Assembly: GCA_022791685.1 (NCBI GenBank)
Contig: JAAVZO010000025.1
Location: 109,008-173,007, forward strand
Origin: Clostridiales bacterium
GTDB taxonomy: Bacteria; Bacillota; Clostridia; Oscillospirales; CAG-272
Direction: 5' to 3'
DNA: 64,000 nt
In this document: piece after piece, positions 41,539 to 50,846 of the stretch
Position numbering within the stretch: position 1 is the stretch's first letter
How the letters are laid out: every line of letters begins with the position of its first letter
Notes under the pieces: model-generated
What the model saw: only the letters and a program-made list of their open reading frames with translations
What the model was told of the DNA's origin: nothing
Databases searched by the model: none
Made by a program: the position numbers and the translations under genes

Positions 41539-42705
41539 TCATAGTGCTGAATGAAGACGATCCATTGCTTCCTCTAATATTGAACGTGGAGATGCAGCGT
41601 TAAGGCGCTCAAAGCCGCTTCCACTCTCTCCGAATATATATCCCTCATCGAGCCAAAGCTTAGCTTTATTCAGCATAAACGTCTCAAGTTCAGGGGCACT
41701 GAGTCCGAGCTTACGGCAGTCGAGCCATAAAAGGTATGTTCCCTCAGGAGCACGCATGGATATATCTGGTATATTATTACATAGGTAGTCATGTACATAC
41801 ATAATATTGTCCCAAATATAAGCCTTTAGCTCGTCAAGCCACTCAGAGCAGCAGTTATACGCTGTTTGGCAAGCAGTAAGTCCCATAATATTTGGCTGAT
41901 CATATCCATTGAGCATTAAGTCTCTGCTGAATTTTTGTCTTACTTCGTCATCATAAATATATGTATTAGCAATATGCAGCCCAGCGATGTTGAACGTCTT
42001 AGTTGGTGCAGTACATACGGCACTGATAGCTTCATAGTCTTTTTTGATCGTAGAAAATACAATATGCTTGTGCTCACCGAATGCAAAATCTGCGTGAATG
42101 TCGTCGGAGATGACAAATACATTGTGCGCAAGGCAAATATCACCGATCCGCTCGAGTTCTTCACGAGTCCATACTCTTCCTACTGGATTATGTGGATTGC
42201 AAAGTATAAATGCCTTCACATCGTTTTCGATTATCTTCCGTTCGAAATCCTCATAATCAAAAGTATAATACCCATCATTATTTTTAAGCTGGCTCACGAT
42301 CAGCTTTCTTCCATTATTTTTTACGATTGACGCGAACGGATAATAAACAGGCTGACAAATAATTACAGAGTCACCGGGTTCAGTTACCGAATGTACCATT
42401 GAGCATATAGAAGGTATAACGCCGCTGGTTATAATAAACCGCTCTCCCTCAGTTTTCCAGTCATGACGGTTCAAAAACCACTTTTCAAGTGCTCTGTAAT
42501 ATTCACTTGTCGGCGCAGAATAACCGAATATTCCATGAGCGGTCCTTTCATTCAGCGCGTTTATGATTTCCTGTGGCGTGTGGAAATCCATATCCGCTAT
42601 CCAGAGCGGCAGGACATCTGACGGCTTATTATTATCAGCAAAAAAATCATGCTTCAGACTATTCGTACCATGTCGGTCGTATATTTTATCAAAATCAAAT
42701 TTCAT
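41539..42705 (-). CDS. patB: PatB/MalY-type PLP enzyme (cystathionine beta-lyase)
   Basis: 388-residue fold-type I PLP enzyme. It has the MalY/PatB N-terminus LPLWIADMDFHTPQEI, GYSAPTSEYYRALEKWF, the cofactor region LCNPHNPVGRVW and SDDIHADF, and the Schiff-base Lys in TAPTKTFNIAGLH. C-S lyase on cystathionine and related substrates; some members (MalY) also repress sugar genes by protein contact. It lies between two sugar loci, so a MalY-like side role is possible but not shown. Confidence 0.9.
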   Translation of the reverse strand: MKFDFDKIYDRHGTNSLKHDFFADNNKPSDVLPLWIADMDFHTPQEIINALNERTAHGIFGYSAPTSEYYRALEKWFLNRHDWKTEGERFIITSGVIPSICSMVHSVTEPGDSVIICQPVYYPFASIVKNNGRKLIVSQLKNNDGYYTFDYEDFERKIIENDVKAFILCNPHNPVGRVWTREELERIGDICLAHNVFVISDDIHADFAFGEHKHIVFSTIKKDYEAISAVCTAPTKTFNIAGLHIANTYIYDDEVRQKFSRDLMLNGYDQPNIMGLTACQTAYNCCSEWLDELKAYIWDNIMYVHDYLCNNIPDISMRAPEGTYLLWLDCRKLGLSAPELETFMLNKAKLWLDEGYIFGESGSGFERLNAASPRSILEEAMDRLHSAL

Positions 42706-42838
42706 TTTAAATGCAGCTCCAAATCCCTGATTTTATTGATTTATTATTCTTCATCCATACTATTCCTGTATGTTTATATATTATAGCACACTCGACATCA
42801 TTTGTCAATAAAATCTAAAATTCTCTCCGTTTCTAAAT

Positions 42839-42872
42839 AAATAGCGCATGACACAAATCATGCGCGATTTAT
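42839..42872 (-). terminator. terminator of solute-binding operon
   Basis: AAATAGCGCATGA / TCATGCGCGATTT stem just after the stop at 42887. Confidence 0.8.
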
Positions 42873-42886
42873 ATTATTTATTTTAA

Positions 42887-44311
42887 TCAGTCAAACCAAT
42901 GATTAAGCTCATCAATATCAGCCTGAATAGCGTCCTTGATCGCCGCATAGCTTGACATGAAGTCCTCATCATACATAACTGTACGAAGGATCTCAGTACC
43001 TGAGCCGCCGAGATTGAACACGTAGTTCGAGTCAATGTATATCGTGCTGAAGATTATATCAAGCATATCAACACTGTCATCAGTGCGTGATATCTTACCT
43101 TCAAGCACCTTATCATAAACAACAGGGCGAACCATATCATATGACAGACACGCCATAGCCTCCATCATAAATCCGGTAAGCTCTGTATCTCTGGTGTTTG
43201 CAGGAACACCAATATATCCGCGCGTCCATGTGTTTACTGCGGTATAGTAAGAATCCTGCTCTTTATCTGCTTTTGGAAGCGGGATGATTCCGTAGTCATC
43301 CTTCATATCACGGAAGTTGTTTACTACAGAAGCAAGCGAATTGCTGTAGAACAGCGCTTGTCCGTTCTTGAACATCGGTGCGGTATCATTATTTGTGATA
43401 GCCTTATTTTCAAGGCGCGTGAATATGCTCGCAAGCTTCTGAAGTATATCTATCGAAGGCTCTGAATCAAGCTCTACATGGATATTTCCGTCTTTATCAA
43501 CTGTGCTCATCTTCTGTCCAGCTGCTATATAGTGAGAATAGCTGATAATTTCAGTACGTACATGAGCATATGCAATTCGGTCGTCGGTCGTGATCTCTCC
43601 GTCACCGTTTAGGTCGATAGTATAATCCTTAGTGATCTCATCAAACTTGTCGAGAGTCCATTCACCACTTCTTACCATATCGAATATGTCAAGCTTATTA
43701 TCATCTGCAAGACGCATATTGAATGCCATTACGATCGGAACATAGAAATAATTTGACGTGATATCGCCAGTCGTAAAGAACAGCTTTCCGCCGATCTGCA
43801 TATTTTCATACGCATATTCACTCCACCACGGATTAGTAAAGTCGACCGTCGGAAGCTCTGTCATATCATAAAGTACCTTATTCAGCGCACCTCTTCGCAT
43901 CGTCGTTGCAAGCGGGCCTATAACTAAATCGTATCCGTCGTCATCAGCAAGCACGTTATTGATGATAGCGTCGGTCAAAGCGGCACTATCGCCCTCGGCG
44001 CTGAAGATATTGTTGACTATATTCACATTATAATCGCTCATGAGCTTTGAATTACGTTTGAAAAGAGCATCATTTACAATTTCACCATTCTCACTGTCAA
44101 GCGGAACTCCTGCGCCTTCAGCCGCAGCTATGTTGAATACTGCGCCACCGAAATCCCTCTCTCCGAGCGTATCTTTAAAGTAATCGGCTTTTTCAGTGTC
44201 TGATACAGGATCTCCAGTATTTCCCGGATCCTTTGTACCGTTTGAGCAGGCAGCAAACGCTCCCTGAAGCATGAGCAGTGCTATGACTAAGCTCAATTTT
44301 TTTGATTTCAT
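42887..44311 (-). CDS. extracellular solute-binding lipoprotein
   Basis: 474 residues; signal peptide with lipobox FAAC (Cys22) and a Thr/Gly/Asp linker. Same family as the proteins at 3300 and 37157, with the EF-hand-like loop DLNGDGEITTDDRIAY. Follows the glycosidase-like gene at 44344 by 32 bp, making a two-gene operon divergent from AraC 45948. No permease is adjacent. Probably binds the sugar handled by its partner. Confidence 0.86.
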   Translation of the reverse strand: MKSKKLSLVIALLMLQGAFAACSNGTKDPGNTGDPVSDTEKADYFKDTLGERDFGGAVFNIAAAEGAGVPLDSENGEIVNDALFKRNSKLMSDYNVNIVNNIFSAEGDSAALTDAIINNVLADDDGYDLVIGPLATTMRRGALNKVLYDMTELPTVDFTNPWWSEYAYENMQIGGKLFFTTGDITSNYFYVPIVMAFNMRLADDNKLDIFDMVRSGEWTLDKFDEITKDYTIDLNGDGEITTDDRIAYAHVRTEIISYSHYIAAGQKMSTVDKDGNIHVELDSEPSIDILQKLASIFTRLENKAITNNDTAPMFKNGQALFYSNSLASVVNNFRDMKDDYGIIPLPKADKEQDSYYTAVNTWTRGYIGVPANTRDTELTGFMMEAMACLSYDMVRPVVYDKVLEGKISRTDDSVDMLDIIFSTIYIDSNYVFNLGGSGTEILRTVMYDEDFMSSYAAIKDAIQADIDELNHWFD

Positions 44312-44343
44312 GTTGATCGTTCCTCTCTAAGTATATATAAATT

Positions 44344-45756
44344 TTAAAGCGTTACATCCCACGACTGTTCTATTGTACGCAAAAGCTCGGCTGTATCAAC
44401 ATCAGGATCCCACATAAGCTCAGAAGCCAATACAACACACGCCGGAGTTACGCGTTCAAGCAGTCCATCCTCTGCTAAAAACGTTACCAGTTTTGACTTT
44501 GTATCAGCTTTTGCAATGATCGAAAGTGATTCTGCAAGCTTATCCGCTTGTGTGGTGTAGTATGAATTAAAATATTTCCACTTAAATAAGCGGTCTGAAT
44601 AAATCTTGTTGATATACTCCTCATCCCGTACTCCGACTGCAACCAAGTCGTGATGAACAAATTGGTCCCAGTTTAACACTGTAAAACCCTTCATTACTGC
44701 ACCATATTTTTCATCTTTGCCGCGAAGTTCGAGCAGTTGCTTGTTGTAATCATTTGTATCGTCGTAGTCCGACACCTCGTTTGGAATATAGTTAAACGGA
44801 AATGCTCCCGCGTCTTCCCAAACTATGTGTATTCTCGAATCAACGGCGGCAAGCTCAGTATAATTTGAGCGAATGGATGTTGCGTGAATACCGAAATAAA
44901 TTTGCAGCTGTGGGTATTCGGCGAGAAGCGGCGCACAAGTAGAATTTATCCAGTCCGCGGCAAGCTTTGCTATCTTTATGCCATTGATCTCAAGGTCATG
45001 CCGTTCAGTGAATGACTGAAAATATATTCCATCAATGTCGAGTTTTGAATACTCATCCCGATACAATTCAAGCATACTGTCTGCCCATTTCTGTATCTCG
45101 ACCGGATCTGACGGATCGACTGTTACTCCATATCCGCACGAGCAGCCGAATATCACACGTACACCGCATGAATGTGCATAGTCGATTATTTCCTCTGCAT
45201 TGATAGGTACACGGTCATTCCACATAACAAGGGTATTCAGCTTCTGACGCGCCATCTTATCGATATACTGCCGCCAGTCGCAGATAACATAACCCCATGT
45301 CCAGTAGCCGCGATTCTCGATTTTTGGGTACGATACTCTCTCAAACACTGGCATATCATCGATAAATGGCTTAAAATATTTGTCAGTTATTCTTCCCGAA
45401 TATCGCGTCTTGTTTATATAATACCGCTCGAAATCATATACTGCATACAGCATTCCGGCGCTGTCGTCATTACTGATATATATAGTCTGCATACCGTCAG
45501 AATTTTTCTCTCTAACTGAAATACGATATCCATCCCGATGTCCGCTTGCTTCGATTCCAATACCAGTACCAAGATATATTAAATTTCGCTTTGTCAGGTC
45601 GTATTCACCGATCGAATCAATACTGATAAGGTCGACGTTATAATTGACAAATTTCTGCACAATTGCAAATAAAGCTTCGACCGCACGTATCTCGAGCCTT
45701 GTAGTCGCTTTATATACAATCACCCATTCACCGTCTACTCCGGTTTTAAATCGCAT
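44344..45756 (-). CDS. predicted TIM-barrel glycoside hydrolase-like protein
   Basis: 470 residues, no signal peptide. The N-terminal domain (about 1-105) looks like the alpha-glucuronidase/GH20-type accessory fold: LIYLGTGIGIEASGHRDGYRI and SNDDSAGMLYAVYDFERYYI. From about 125 a TIM barrel begins (YPKIENRGYWTWGYVICDWR, KLNTLVMWNDRVP), with acidic residues in DGIYFQSFTERHDLE and HIVWEDAGAFPFNY that could be catalytic. Exact family unclear (GH67/GH115/GH20-like). Operon with a solute-binding lipoprotein, under AraC 45948. Confidence 0.65.
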   Translation of the reverse strand: MRFKTGVDGEWVIVYKATTRLEIRAVEALFAIVQKFVNYNVDLISIDSIGEYDLTKRNLIYLGTGIGIEASGHRDGYRISVREKNSDGMQTIYISNDDSAGMLYAVYDFERYYINKTRYSGRITDKYFKPFIDDMPVFERVSYPKIENRGYWTWGYVICDWRQYIDKMARQKLNTLVMWNDRVPINAEEIIDYAHSCGVRVIFGCSCGYGVTVDPSDPVEIQKWADSMLELYRDEYSKLDIDGIYFQSFTERHDLEINGIKIAKLAADWINSTCAPLLAEYPQLQIYFGIHATSIRSNYTELAAVDSRIHIVWEDAGAFPFNYIPNEVSDYDDTNDYNKQLLELRGKDEKYGAVMKGFTVLNWDQFVHHDLVAVGVRDEEYINKIYSDRLFKWKYFNSYYTTQADKLAESLSIIAKADTKSKLVTFLAEDGLLERVTPACVVLASELMWDPDVDTAELLRTIEQSWDVTL

Positions 45757-45875
45757 AATAATTTCCTTTCAACTTATTGAATTCTTGTAAGTAAATTATA
45801 ACTGATTTCTCAGTTGGTGTCTGCACCTAAATTGCGGTATTTTTGACGTTAGTTTGAGCTATTTAAAAACGGTTG

Positions 45876-45904
45876 TTGACAATATAATAAAATTAGTATA
45901 TAAT
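45876..45904 (+). promoter_or_regulatory. promoter of AraC 45948
   Basis: Perfect TTGACA, 17 bp, TATAAT. Confidence 0.85.
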
Positions 45905-45947
45905 TTATATGGTACGATACATATGTTTTCGGGGGATATTCTCAAAT

Positions 45948-46832
45948 ATGTTTAATGATGAATTTAAATCCGGCTATCGAGGCGGCGTGCAGTTTGCAGT
46001 ATATACAATAACTCGCAGCAGCGAAAATCAAATCATTATTTATGATTCGAAAATAAAAAGATTTGATGACAAGCTTAATATCAGGCTTTTTAATCGAGAT
46101 CTATTCAATGCACACAATCACAGTGAATTTGAAGTACTTTGCGTAAAAAGTGGAAGAATGGTAGTTCTTGTTGATAATATCGCCTATTCGCTCACAAGTG
46201 GAGATGTGCTGATAATCAACCCATTCCAGATACACAGCGGATTTATTCCAGAAGAGTGCGGAGTCTGCGAGTACGACTGTATCGACTTCGGCTCAGAATA
46301 TTATCTTTATGACAATAACCTGCAATTTGACAACTATTATAAAAATGAATGCGTAGCAGAAATATCGCAGCGCATAATGACCGCAGTCGAGGCATATAAA
46401 AGTGCATATGATGGCTGGGAGTTTGAGGTCCGAGGTCAACTATGCCTGATATTCTCACTCTTGATGAAATGCGGCAGAAGCAAAAGAATATTCAATCCCG
46501 ATAAGCTCAAATATAACCTCACTGCGAATAATATAATCACTTATATCAATGAGCATTTAAATGAAGGACTGACGACAGGAAGAGTCGCAGCAAATTTTTC
46601 ATATTCTGAAGCTTACTTTTGCCATCTGTTTCGTCAGATGTTCGGCTGCACATTCAAGGAATATCTGCGAATATGCCGAATATCGTGCGCACGGGTGCTT
46701 ATAGAAAACGGCAGCGAAAATGTAGCCGAAATCTCAAACGCCGTCGGGATATCGAATTGCAGCTACTTTGCGAAAATATTCAAAAAGCAGACCGGATTTT
46801 TACCAACTGAATATATGCGGCTTATAAAATAG
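45948..46832 (+). CDS. AraC-family transcriptional regulator
   Basis: 294 residues from ATG 45948 (GGGGGA upstream; an earlier in-frame ATG at 45909 lies close to the start of transcription). N-terminal cupin (NAHNHSEFEVLCVKSGRMVV, SLTSGDVLIINPFQIHSG, with paired His) and C-terminal double helix-turn-helix (LTTGRVAANFSYSEAYFCHLF, ISNAVGISNCSYFAKIFKKQ). Divergent from the glycosidase-like/solute-binding operon; the obvious local activator. Confidence 0.9.
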   Translation: MFNDEFKSGYRGGVQFAVYTITRSSENQIIIYDSKIKRFDDKLNIRLFNRDLFNAHNHSEFEVLCVKSGRMVVLVDNIAYSLTSGDVLIINPFQIHSGFIPEECGVCEYDCIDFGSEYYLYDNNLQFDNYYKNECVAEISQRIMTAVEAYKSAYDGWEFEVRGQLCLIFSLLMKCGRSKRIFNPDKLKYNLTANNIITYINEHLNEGLTTGRVAANFSYSEAYFCHLFRQMFGCTFKEYLRICRISCARVLIENGSENVAEISNAVGISNCSYFAKIFKKQTGFLPTEYMRLIK

Positions 46833-46877
46833 AAAACGCTGCTGTGGACTCAATTTCATAGTCCACAACAGCGTTTT
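46833..46877. terminator. bidirectional terminator
   Basis: 18-bp stem AAAACGCTGCTGTGGACT / AGTCCACAACAGCGTTTT between convergent AraC and queF genes. Confidence 0.9.
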
Positions 46878-46885
46878 TCTTAAAT

Positions 46886-47383
46886 TTAACGATTATTTAC
46901 CGATTCTGGATATAAATCATGATGGGTCAGACGTTCCCATGCTACCTGCTCCCACTTAGTTCCCGGCCTGCCATAGTTGCAGTATGGGTCTATTGATATT
47001 CCGCCTCGCGGAAGAAATTTTCCCCATACCTCAATGTATGCTGGTTCCATTAGTTTAATAAGGTCATTCATTATTATATTTACGCAATCCTCATGAAAAT
47101 CGCCATGATTTCTGAAGCTGAATAAATAAAGCTTCAGTGACTTGCTTTCGACCATGCGCTCACGTGGAACATATGAAATATATATCGTAGCAAAATCCGG
47201 CTGTCCGGTTATCGGGCAGAGACTTGTAAACTCAGGACAATTGAATTTAACAAAATAATCGCGGTTAGGGTGCTTGTTCGGAAATGTCTCCAGCACCTCA
47301 GGCGAGTAGTCGGACGAATACTTCGTATTCTGATTTCCAAGTAAAGTTATACTTCCCTTCTCATTATCGGTTCTTCCTGACAT
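46886..47383 (-). CDS. queF: NADPH-dependent preQ0 reductase (7-cyano-7-deazaguanine reductase)
   Basis: 165-residue unimodular QueF that reduces preQ0 to preQ1 using NADPH. Catalytic Cys56 in [16 protein letters not shown] and the QueF motif [20 protein letters not shown] are present. Last gene of the preQ1 operon; its ATG overlaps the queC stop by one base (TAATG). Confidence 0.96.
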   Translation of the reverse strand: MSGRTDNEKGSITLLGNQNTKYSSDYSPEVLETFPNKHPNRDYFVKFNCPEFTSLCPITGQPDFATIYISYVPRERMVESKSLKLYLFSFRNHGDFHEDCVNIIMNDLIKLMEPAYIEVWGKFLPRGGISIDPYCNYGRPGTKWEQVAWERLTHHDLYPESVNNR

Positions 47384-48084
47384 TACAGTACTCCTTTATC
47401 AATATTCTTCATCGCCGGATCATCAACACCGTTAGCTTCAAATGCAGCAGCACGGTCGCGACAGGTACCGCACACTCCGCATGGTGTCTCTTTGCCTTCA
47501 TAGCAGCTCCAAGTCAGCTCATATGGAACGCAAAGCTCGAGTCCTTTCTTTACTACCTGCGCCTTATTGAGCTTCACAAACGGCGCTTCAATATGCAGCT
47601 GATTTCCGCTGCCAAGATAAATAGCGCGATTAATTGCTTCGTTGAATTCATCACTGCAATCAGGATAAGCATTCCCCGCTGCATCATCGCTGTGTGCTCC
47701 GTAATATATTATCTCGCATCCATTCGACAGTGCGATACTCGCCGCAGACGATAGAAACAGCCCGTTTCTAAATGGCACATATGTTGATACCGGCTTACCG
47801 TTAGTGTGTGCCAGCTGCTCAGCGTAACTCTCCTCAGGAATATTCTCAGATGAAGATTCCAGCAGCGAGCAGGTAGAGTCTGCAAAAATCAGTGCAAGGT
47901 CAAGCTGCTTATGCTTAACGCCATAATACTCGGCAATTTTCTTTGCAGCCTCGAGCTCCTTTTTATGAGTCTGACCGTAATACACTGACAATGCGAGAAC
48001 TTCATCAGCTCCATATTTATCGATCGCTAAGGCAAGACAGGTCGTGCTGTCGACTCCGCCGCTGAATAAAACTAATGCTTTCAT
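47383..48084 (-). CDS. queC: 7-cyano-7-deazaguanine synthase
   Basis: 233 residues; start ATG 48084 (GAGGA 6 nt upstream). Converts CDG and ammonia to preQ0 with ATP. PP-loop ATPase motif [13 protein letters not shown] at the N-terminus, and a C-terminal zinc site with [22 protein letters not shown]. Fourth gene of the preQ1 operon. Confidence 0.96.
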   Translation of the reverse strand: MKALVLFSGGVDSTTCLALAIDKYGADEVLALSVYYGQTHKKELEAAKKIAEYYGVKHKQLDLALIFADSTCSLLESSSENIPEESYAEQLAHTNGKPVSTYVPFRNGLFLSSAASIALSNGCEIIYYGAHSDDAAGNAYPDCSDEFNEAINRAIYLGSGNQLHIEAPFVKLNKAQVVKKGLELCVPYELTWSCYEGKETPCGVCGTCRDRAAAFEANGVDDPAMKNIDKGVL

Positions 48085-48101
48085 AACCATTCCTCTATAT
48101 T

Positions 48102-48668
48102 TTAATTATCAAGTAAATTTTGAAGTGATGTATCTGTTTTAAACGCACCGCGCATGGTCTTTGTTAATGTCTGAGATGAAACATTTCTGATTCCGCGTGC
48201 GGTCATACAGCTGTGCGAACCAGTGATCCTCACCCCGACATCCGGCGAGCCGGTCGCTTCAGATATAATTTCCGCTATATCACTGCCAAGACGCTCCTGT
48301 AATTGCAGCCGCTTCGCCGCCATATCGCATATCCGTGCGATCTTGCTCAGCCCAAGCACCCGACCATGCGGGACATAAGCGACATTCACTTTCATATCAT
48401 ACATCAGCGCCATGTGGTGCTCACAGTAACTAAATACGCTGATATCCTTCATCACGACTGCGGTTTCCGACTGCTCACTATCATCAACCGCAAAGGTTTT
48501 CCCAAACATCTCTGCAATTTCGTGGTTAGAATACTTGATTCCCGCGAAAATCTCCTCGTACATTCTCGCAACACGTGTTGGCGTTTCACGAAGGCCCTCA
48601 CGGTCAGGATCCTCGCCAATAGCCTCGAGCAGCCCACGAATATGATATTCAATTGCTTTCGTATCCAT
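48102..48668 (-). CDS. folE: GTP cyclohydrolase I
   Basis: 188 residues, ATG 48668. First enzyme of both folate and queuosine routes: GTP to dihydroneopterin triphosphate. Zinc ligands in SYCEHH and GSHSCMTARG, and the substrate region YVPHGRVLGLSKIAR. It lies inside the que operon, so it supplies the queuosine branch; a second folE copy for folate elsewhere would not be surprising. Confidence 0.95.
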   Translation of the reverse strand: MDTKAIEYHIRGLLEAIGEDPDREGLRETPTRVARMYEEIFAGIKYSNHEIAEMFGKTFAVDDSEQSETAVVMKDISVFSYCEHHMALMYDMKVNVAYVPHGRVLGLSKIARICDMAAKRLQLQERLGSDIAEIISEATGSPDVGVRITGSHSCMTARGIRNVSSQTLTKTMRGAFKTDTSLQNLLDN

Positions 48669-48670
48669 AA

Positions 48671-49336
48671 TCACACGCCCCGCTCATTTGGATCCCAGAT
48701 GTATTTGTGAAGCTGCAATTGAAGTCTGACATCATTTAATTTATTCGCCTTCATAAAATCAACTATAGTATCAGGCTTAATTCTGCCAAATACCGGGCTA
48801 AAATATACATGACAATGCGCCGTCAAGTCGTATGTACATATAATTTCAGCGGCACGGTTCAAATCGGCAATGTCCCCGACTACAAATTTTATAGTATCAT
48901 CGGAAGACAAATACGCGAAATTATCGACGCACATAAACATCTCCATCCCACTTCCGGCAAGCTTATAATCCATAGTAAAGCTCGGTCGGTTGGGAAGCGA
49001 CGAAAAGTCCTTCAGTGGTATGCTTCCATTAGTCTCAATCTCAACTTCAAATCCATACCTGATCAACTCATCGATAAGCTCAGATATATTCGCCTGCAAA
49101 AGCGGCTCACCACCTGTCAGCGTGACATTTTTTACTCCGGTAGATTTGACATAGTCTACAAGCTGAGCTGTCGTAAGCTGCTCACCCTGTAAATCAGCTG
49201 CATTTGCCCAGCGAGTATCACAAAAGCTGCAATTCAGATTACATCCGCAAAAACGCAGAAAAACCGCCAATTCTCCCGCTTTGACTCCCTCTCCATTTAT
49301 ACTGACAAATTTCTCAGCAACAGAAAAACAGCTCAT
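48671..49336 (-). CDS. queE: 7-carboxy-7-deazaguanine synthase (radical SAM)
   Basis: 221 residues. SAM-dependent ring contraction of 6-carboxytetrahydropterin to CDG. Iron-sulphur motif CNLNCSFC (CX3CX2C), TLTGGEPLLQ and the truncated barrel typical of QueE. Its end nearly touches the folE start (2-bp gap) and it starts 2 bp after queD. Confidence 0.95.
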   Translation of the reverse strand: MSCFSVAEKFVSINGEGVKAGELAVFLRFCGCNLNCSFCDTRWANAADLQGEQLTTAQLVDYVKSTGVKNVTLTGGEPLLQANISELIDELIRYGFEVEIETNGSIPLKDFSSLPNRPSFTMDYKLAGSGMEMFMCVDNFAYLSSDDTIKFVVGDIADLNRAAEIICTYDLTAHCHVYFSPVFGRIKPDTIVDFMKANKLNDVRLQLQLHKYIWDPNERGV

Positions 49337-49338
49337 AA

Positions 49339-49758
49339 TTACACCTCGTAAACTGCGCAGTTATCCGGTGTTTCATACACTGTTACGCTGGATACTGGAA
49401 ATGCTTTATTATGCAGTGTCTCATAGAAGCAACGTGCGAAATTTTCGGCAGTCGGACGGAATTTGATTGGAATCAGGTGAAAATTCTCTGACTTAAGCGC
49501 TGCAACGGTAGCCGGTTTCAGTGAATCTTCTTCGTATATAAGTGCGTGGTCATAGCTGTCGGCAAGCTCACGCACAGCCTTTTTCAGGTCGCCGAAATCT
49601 ATCAGCATACCTCGCTTTGTTCCGGTATCCTGCAAAGACTCGCCGGCGATTTTTACTTCGATCATCCAATGATGACCGTGGATGTTTGCACATTTTCCCT
49701 CATACCCTTGAAGAAAATGTGCGCTGTCAAACGAAGCGGATGTTTTTAAATAATACAT
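49339..49758 (-). CDS. queD: 6-carboxy-5,6,7,8-tetrahydropterin synthase
   Basis: 139 residues from ATG 49758 (AAGGAG). QueD/PTPS-like fold: zinc His ligands in FDSAHFLQG and GKCANIHGHHWMIEV, catalytic Cys in GKCANI, and the substrate Glu region near the end (SVTVYETPDN). Makes CPH4 from dihydroneopterin triphosphate. First gene of the operon queD-queE-folE-queC-queF behind a preQ1-I riboswitch. Confidence 0.95.
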   Translation of the reverse strand: MYYLKTSASFDSAHFLQGYEGKCANIHGHHWMIEVKIAGESLQDTGTKRGMLIDFGDLKKAVRELADSYDHALIYEEDSLKPATVAALKSENFHLIPIKFRPTAENFARCFYETLHNKAFPVSSVTVYETPDNCAVYEV

Positions 49759-49856
49759 ATTTCTCCTTCTTTTGTTCGAACAGCGCCATACAACATTAGA
49801 CGTGCTCGATAATCTCTCAATTAAATTTTGCAAATGCTGATTTCATTATCATTTGC

Positions 49857-49893
49857 AAAAGCTAAAGTTAGGTTATCATACAGGTCTATTATC
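49857..49893. repeat. diverged half copy of the 37027-37084 element
   Basis: GCAAAAGCT, then GTTAGGTTATC and ACA.GTC, match the loop and right arm of the earlier hairpin in about three quarters of positions; the left arm is missing. It lies in the queD leader between riboswitch and start. Confidence 0.45.
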
Positions 49894-49992
49894 AAATTAA
49901 AACAAAAATGCAGCCGATATAAATCGACTGCGCCAAAATAACAATACCCTGTGATGTATATAGATATACATACACCTTCAGTATATTTTATT

Positions 49993-50037
49993 GCCCTGGT
50001 TTTGTTTTTCGACAGGATGGCGCAAACGAACTGTCGC
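49993..50037 (-). ncRNA. preQ1-I riboswitch of the queDE-folE-queCF operon
   Basis: Minus strand: P1 GCGACAG/CTGTCG, loop TTCGTTTGCGCCATC, then tail AAAAACAAAACCAGGGC. Same order and same TTCGT, CCATCC and AAAACAAAAC elements as the queT copy. It is about 235 nt before queD, so an expression platform must lie further along the leader; I see no clear terminator there. The rest of 49759-50103 holds only the repeat above. Confidence 0.85.
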
Positions 50038-50103
50038 TTTGTTAAAAGATTTGATTGTTATTATGATTATATCATATTTTTAAGCAGATGTCAAGTGCTG
50101 CCG

Positions 50104-50586
50104 TCAATTTTGCTTAACCCACACGTCAATCTCATTTTTATCAGGCAATTCAAAAATCGCTCCAAATTTTTCTGCAAGCTTTTCATCCACATAATAAGCA
50201 TCCGTTTTCCCGAACGCAACATCATTATTACGCTTTTTCAAACGATATTTCCATACTTCATCACTAATATCAATATAGTGAAATTCGCATTCAACATTCT
50301 GACATTTATAAAATTCTCTAGCAGCTTCACGTTCTGCCTTAGTCCAAAAGCCCCAGTCAAGTATAACGTTTACACCAATTTCTATTAACTCTAATGACTT
50401 ATTGAACAGATATTTTTCCGCTCTTTCAACGTATGTATCATGATTTTCTCCAGTATACTGTCCGAAAAGCGCGAGCGTTATTTCATCCACCGAAAGGACT
50501 ACCGCCTTATTTTTTATACGAATCTGCTGTGAATATGTACTCTTACCGCTGCATATCCTACCGCATAGCATAATGACCCTTGCCAT
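50104..50586 (-). CDS. P-loop kinase/ATPase (AAA_33 / zeta-like)
   Basis: 160 residues from ATG 50586 (GAGG 9 nt upstream). Walker A GRICSGKST at 8-16, then VLSVDEITLALFG (switch Asp), and LDWGFWTKAER like the AAA_33/zeta-toxin-type small-molecule kinases. No lid or antitoxin gene adjacent, so a zeta-type toxin is unlikely. Substrate unknown. Single gene upstream of the que riboswitch region. Confidence 0.75.
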   Translation of the reverse strand: MARVIMLCGRICSGKSTYSQQIRIKNKAVVLSVDEITLALFGQYTGENHDTYVERAEKYLFNKSLELIEIGVNVILDWGFWTKAEREAAREFYKCQNVECEFHYIDISDEVWKYRLKKRNNDVAFGKTDAYYVDEKLAEKFGAIFELPDKNEIDVWVKQN

Positions 50587-50639
50587 AGTAATAACCTCAT
50601 TCATTTATCAAACGCTGCTATCATAAAGTTTAAAAATAA

Positions 50640-50673
50640 AAAATCACATTCATCTAATGATAAATGTGATTTT
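50640..50673 (-). terminator. tRNA-Gln terminator
   Basis: AAAATCACATT / AATGTGATTTT stem followed by T-rich sequence on the minus strand. Confidence 0.85.
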
Positions 50674-50675
50674 AT

Positions 50676-50749
50676 TGGCTGGGGATGAGAGATTCGAACT
50701 CCCACATACAGAGTCAGAGTCTGCTGTGCTGCCATTACACAAATCCCCA
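50676..50749 (-). tRNA. tRNA-Gln (CTG)
   Basis: Minus strand cloverleaf: TGGGGAT/ATCCCCA acceptor, anticodon loop CTCTGAC (anticodon CTG), GAGTTCGAATCTC T-arm, encoded CCA. Confidence 0.93.
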
Positions 50750-50770
50750 ATATTCTTTTCAACGGATAAT

Positions 50771-50799
50771 ATTATATCACATTTCGCAGCGTTTGTCAA
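50771..50799 (-). promoter_or_regulatory. tRNA-Gln promoter
   Basis: Perfect TTGACA, 17 bp, TATAAT. Confidence 0.88.
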
Positions 50800-50846
50800 T
50801 AGGTTTTCAAAATTTTTTTGAAAATTCCTGAGGCGAAATTCGACAG

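Noticed and set aside
50104..50586. Zeta toxin
   Set aside because: Walker A and overall layout are similar, but there is no epsilon antitoxin and the protein is short; a small-molecule kinase is more likely.
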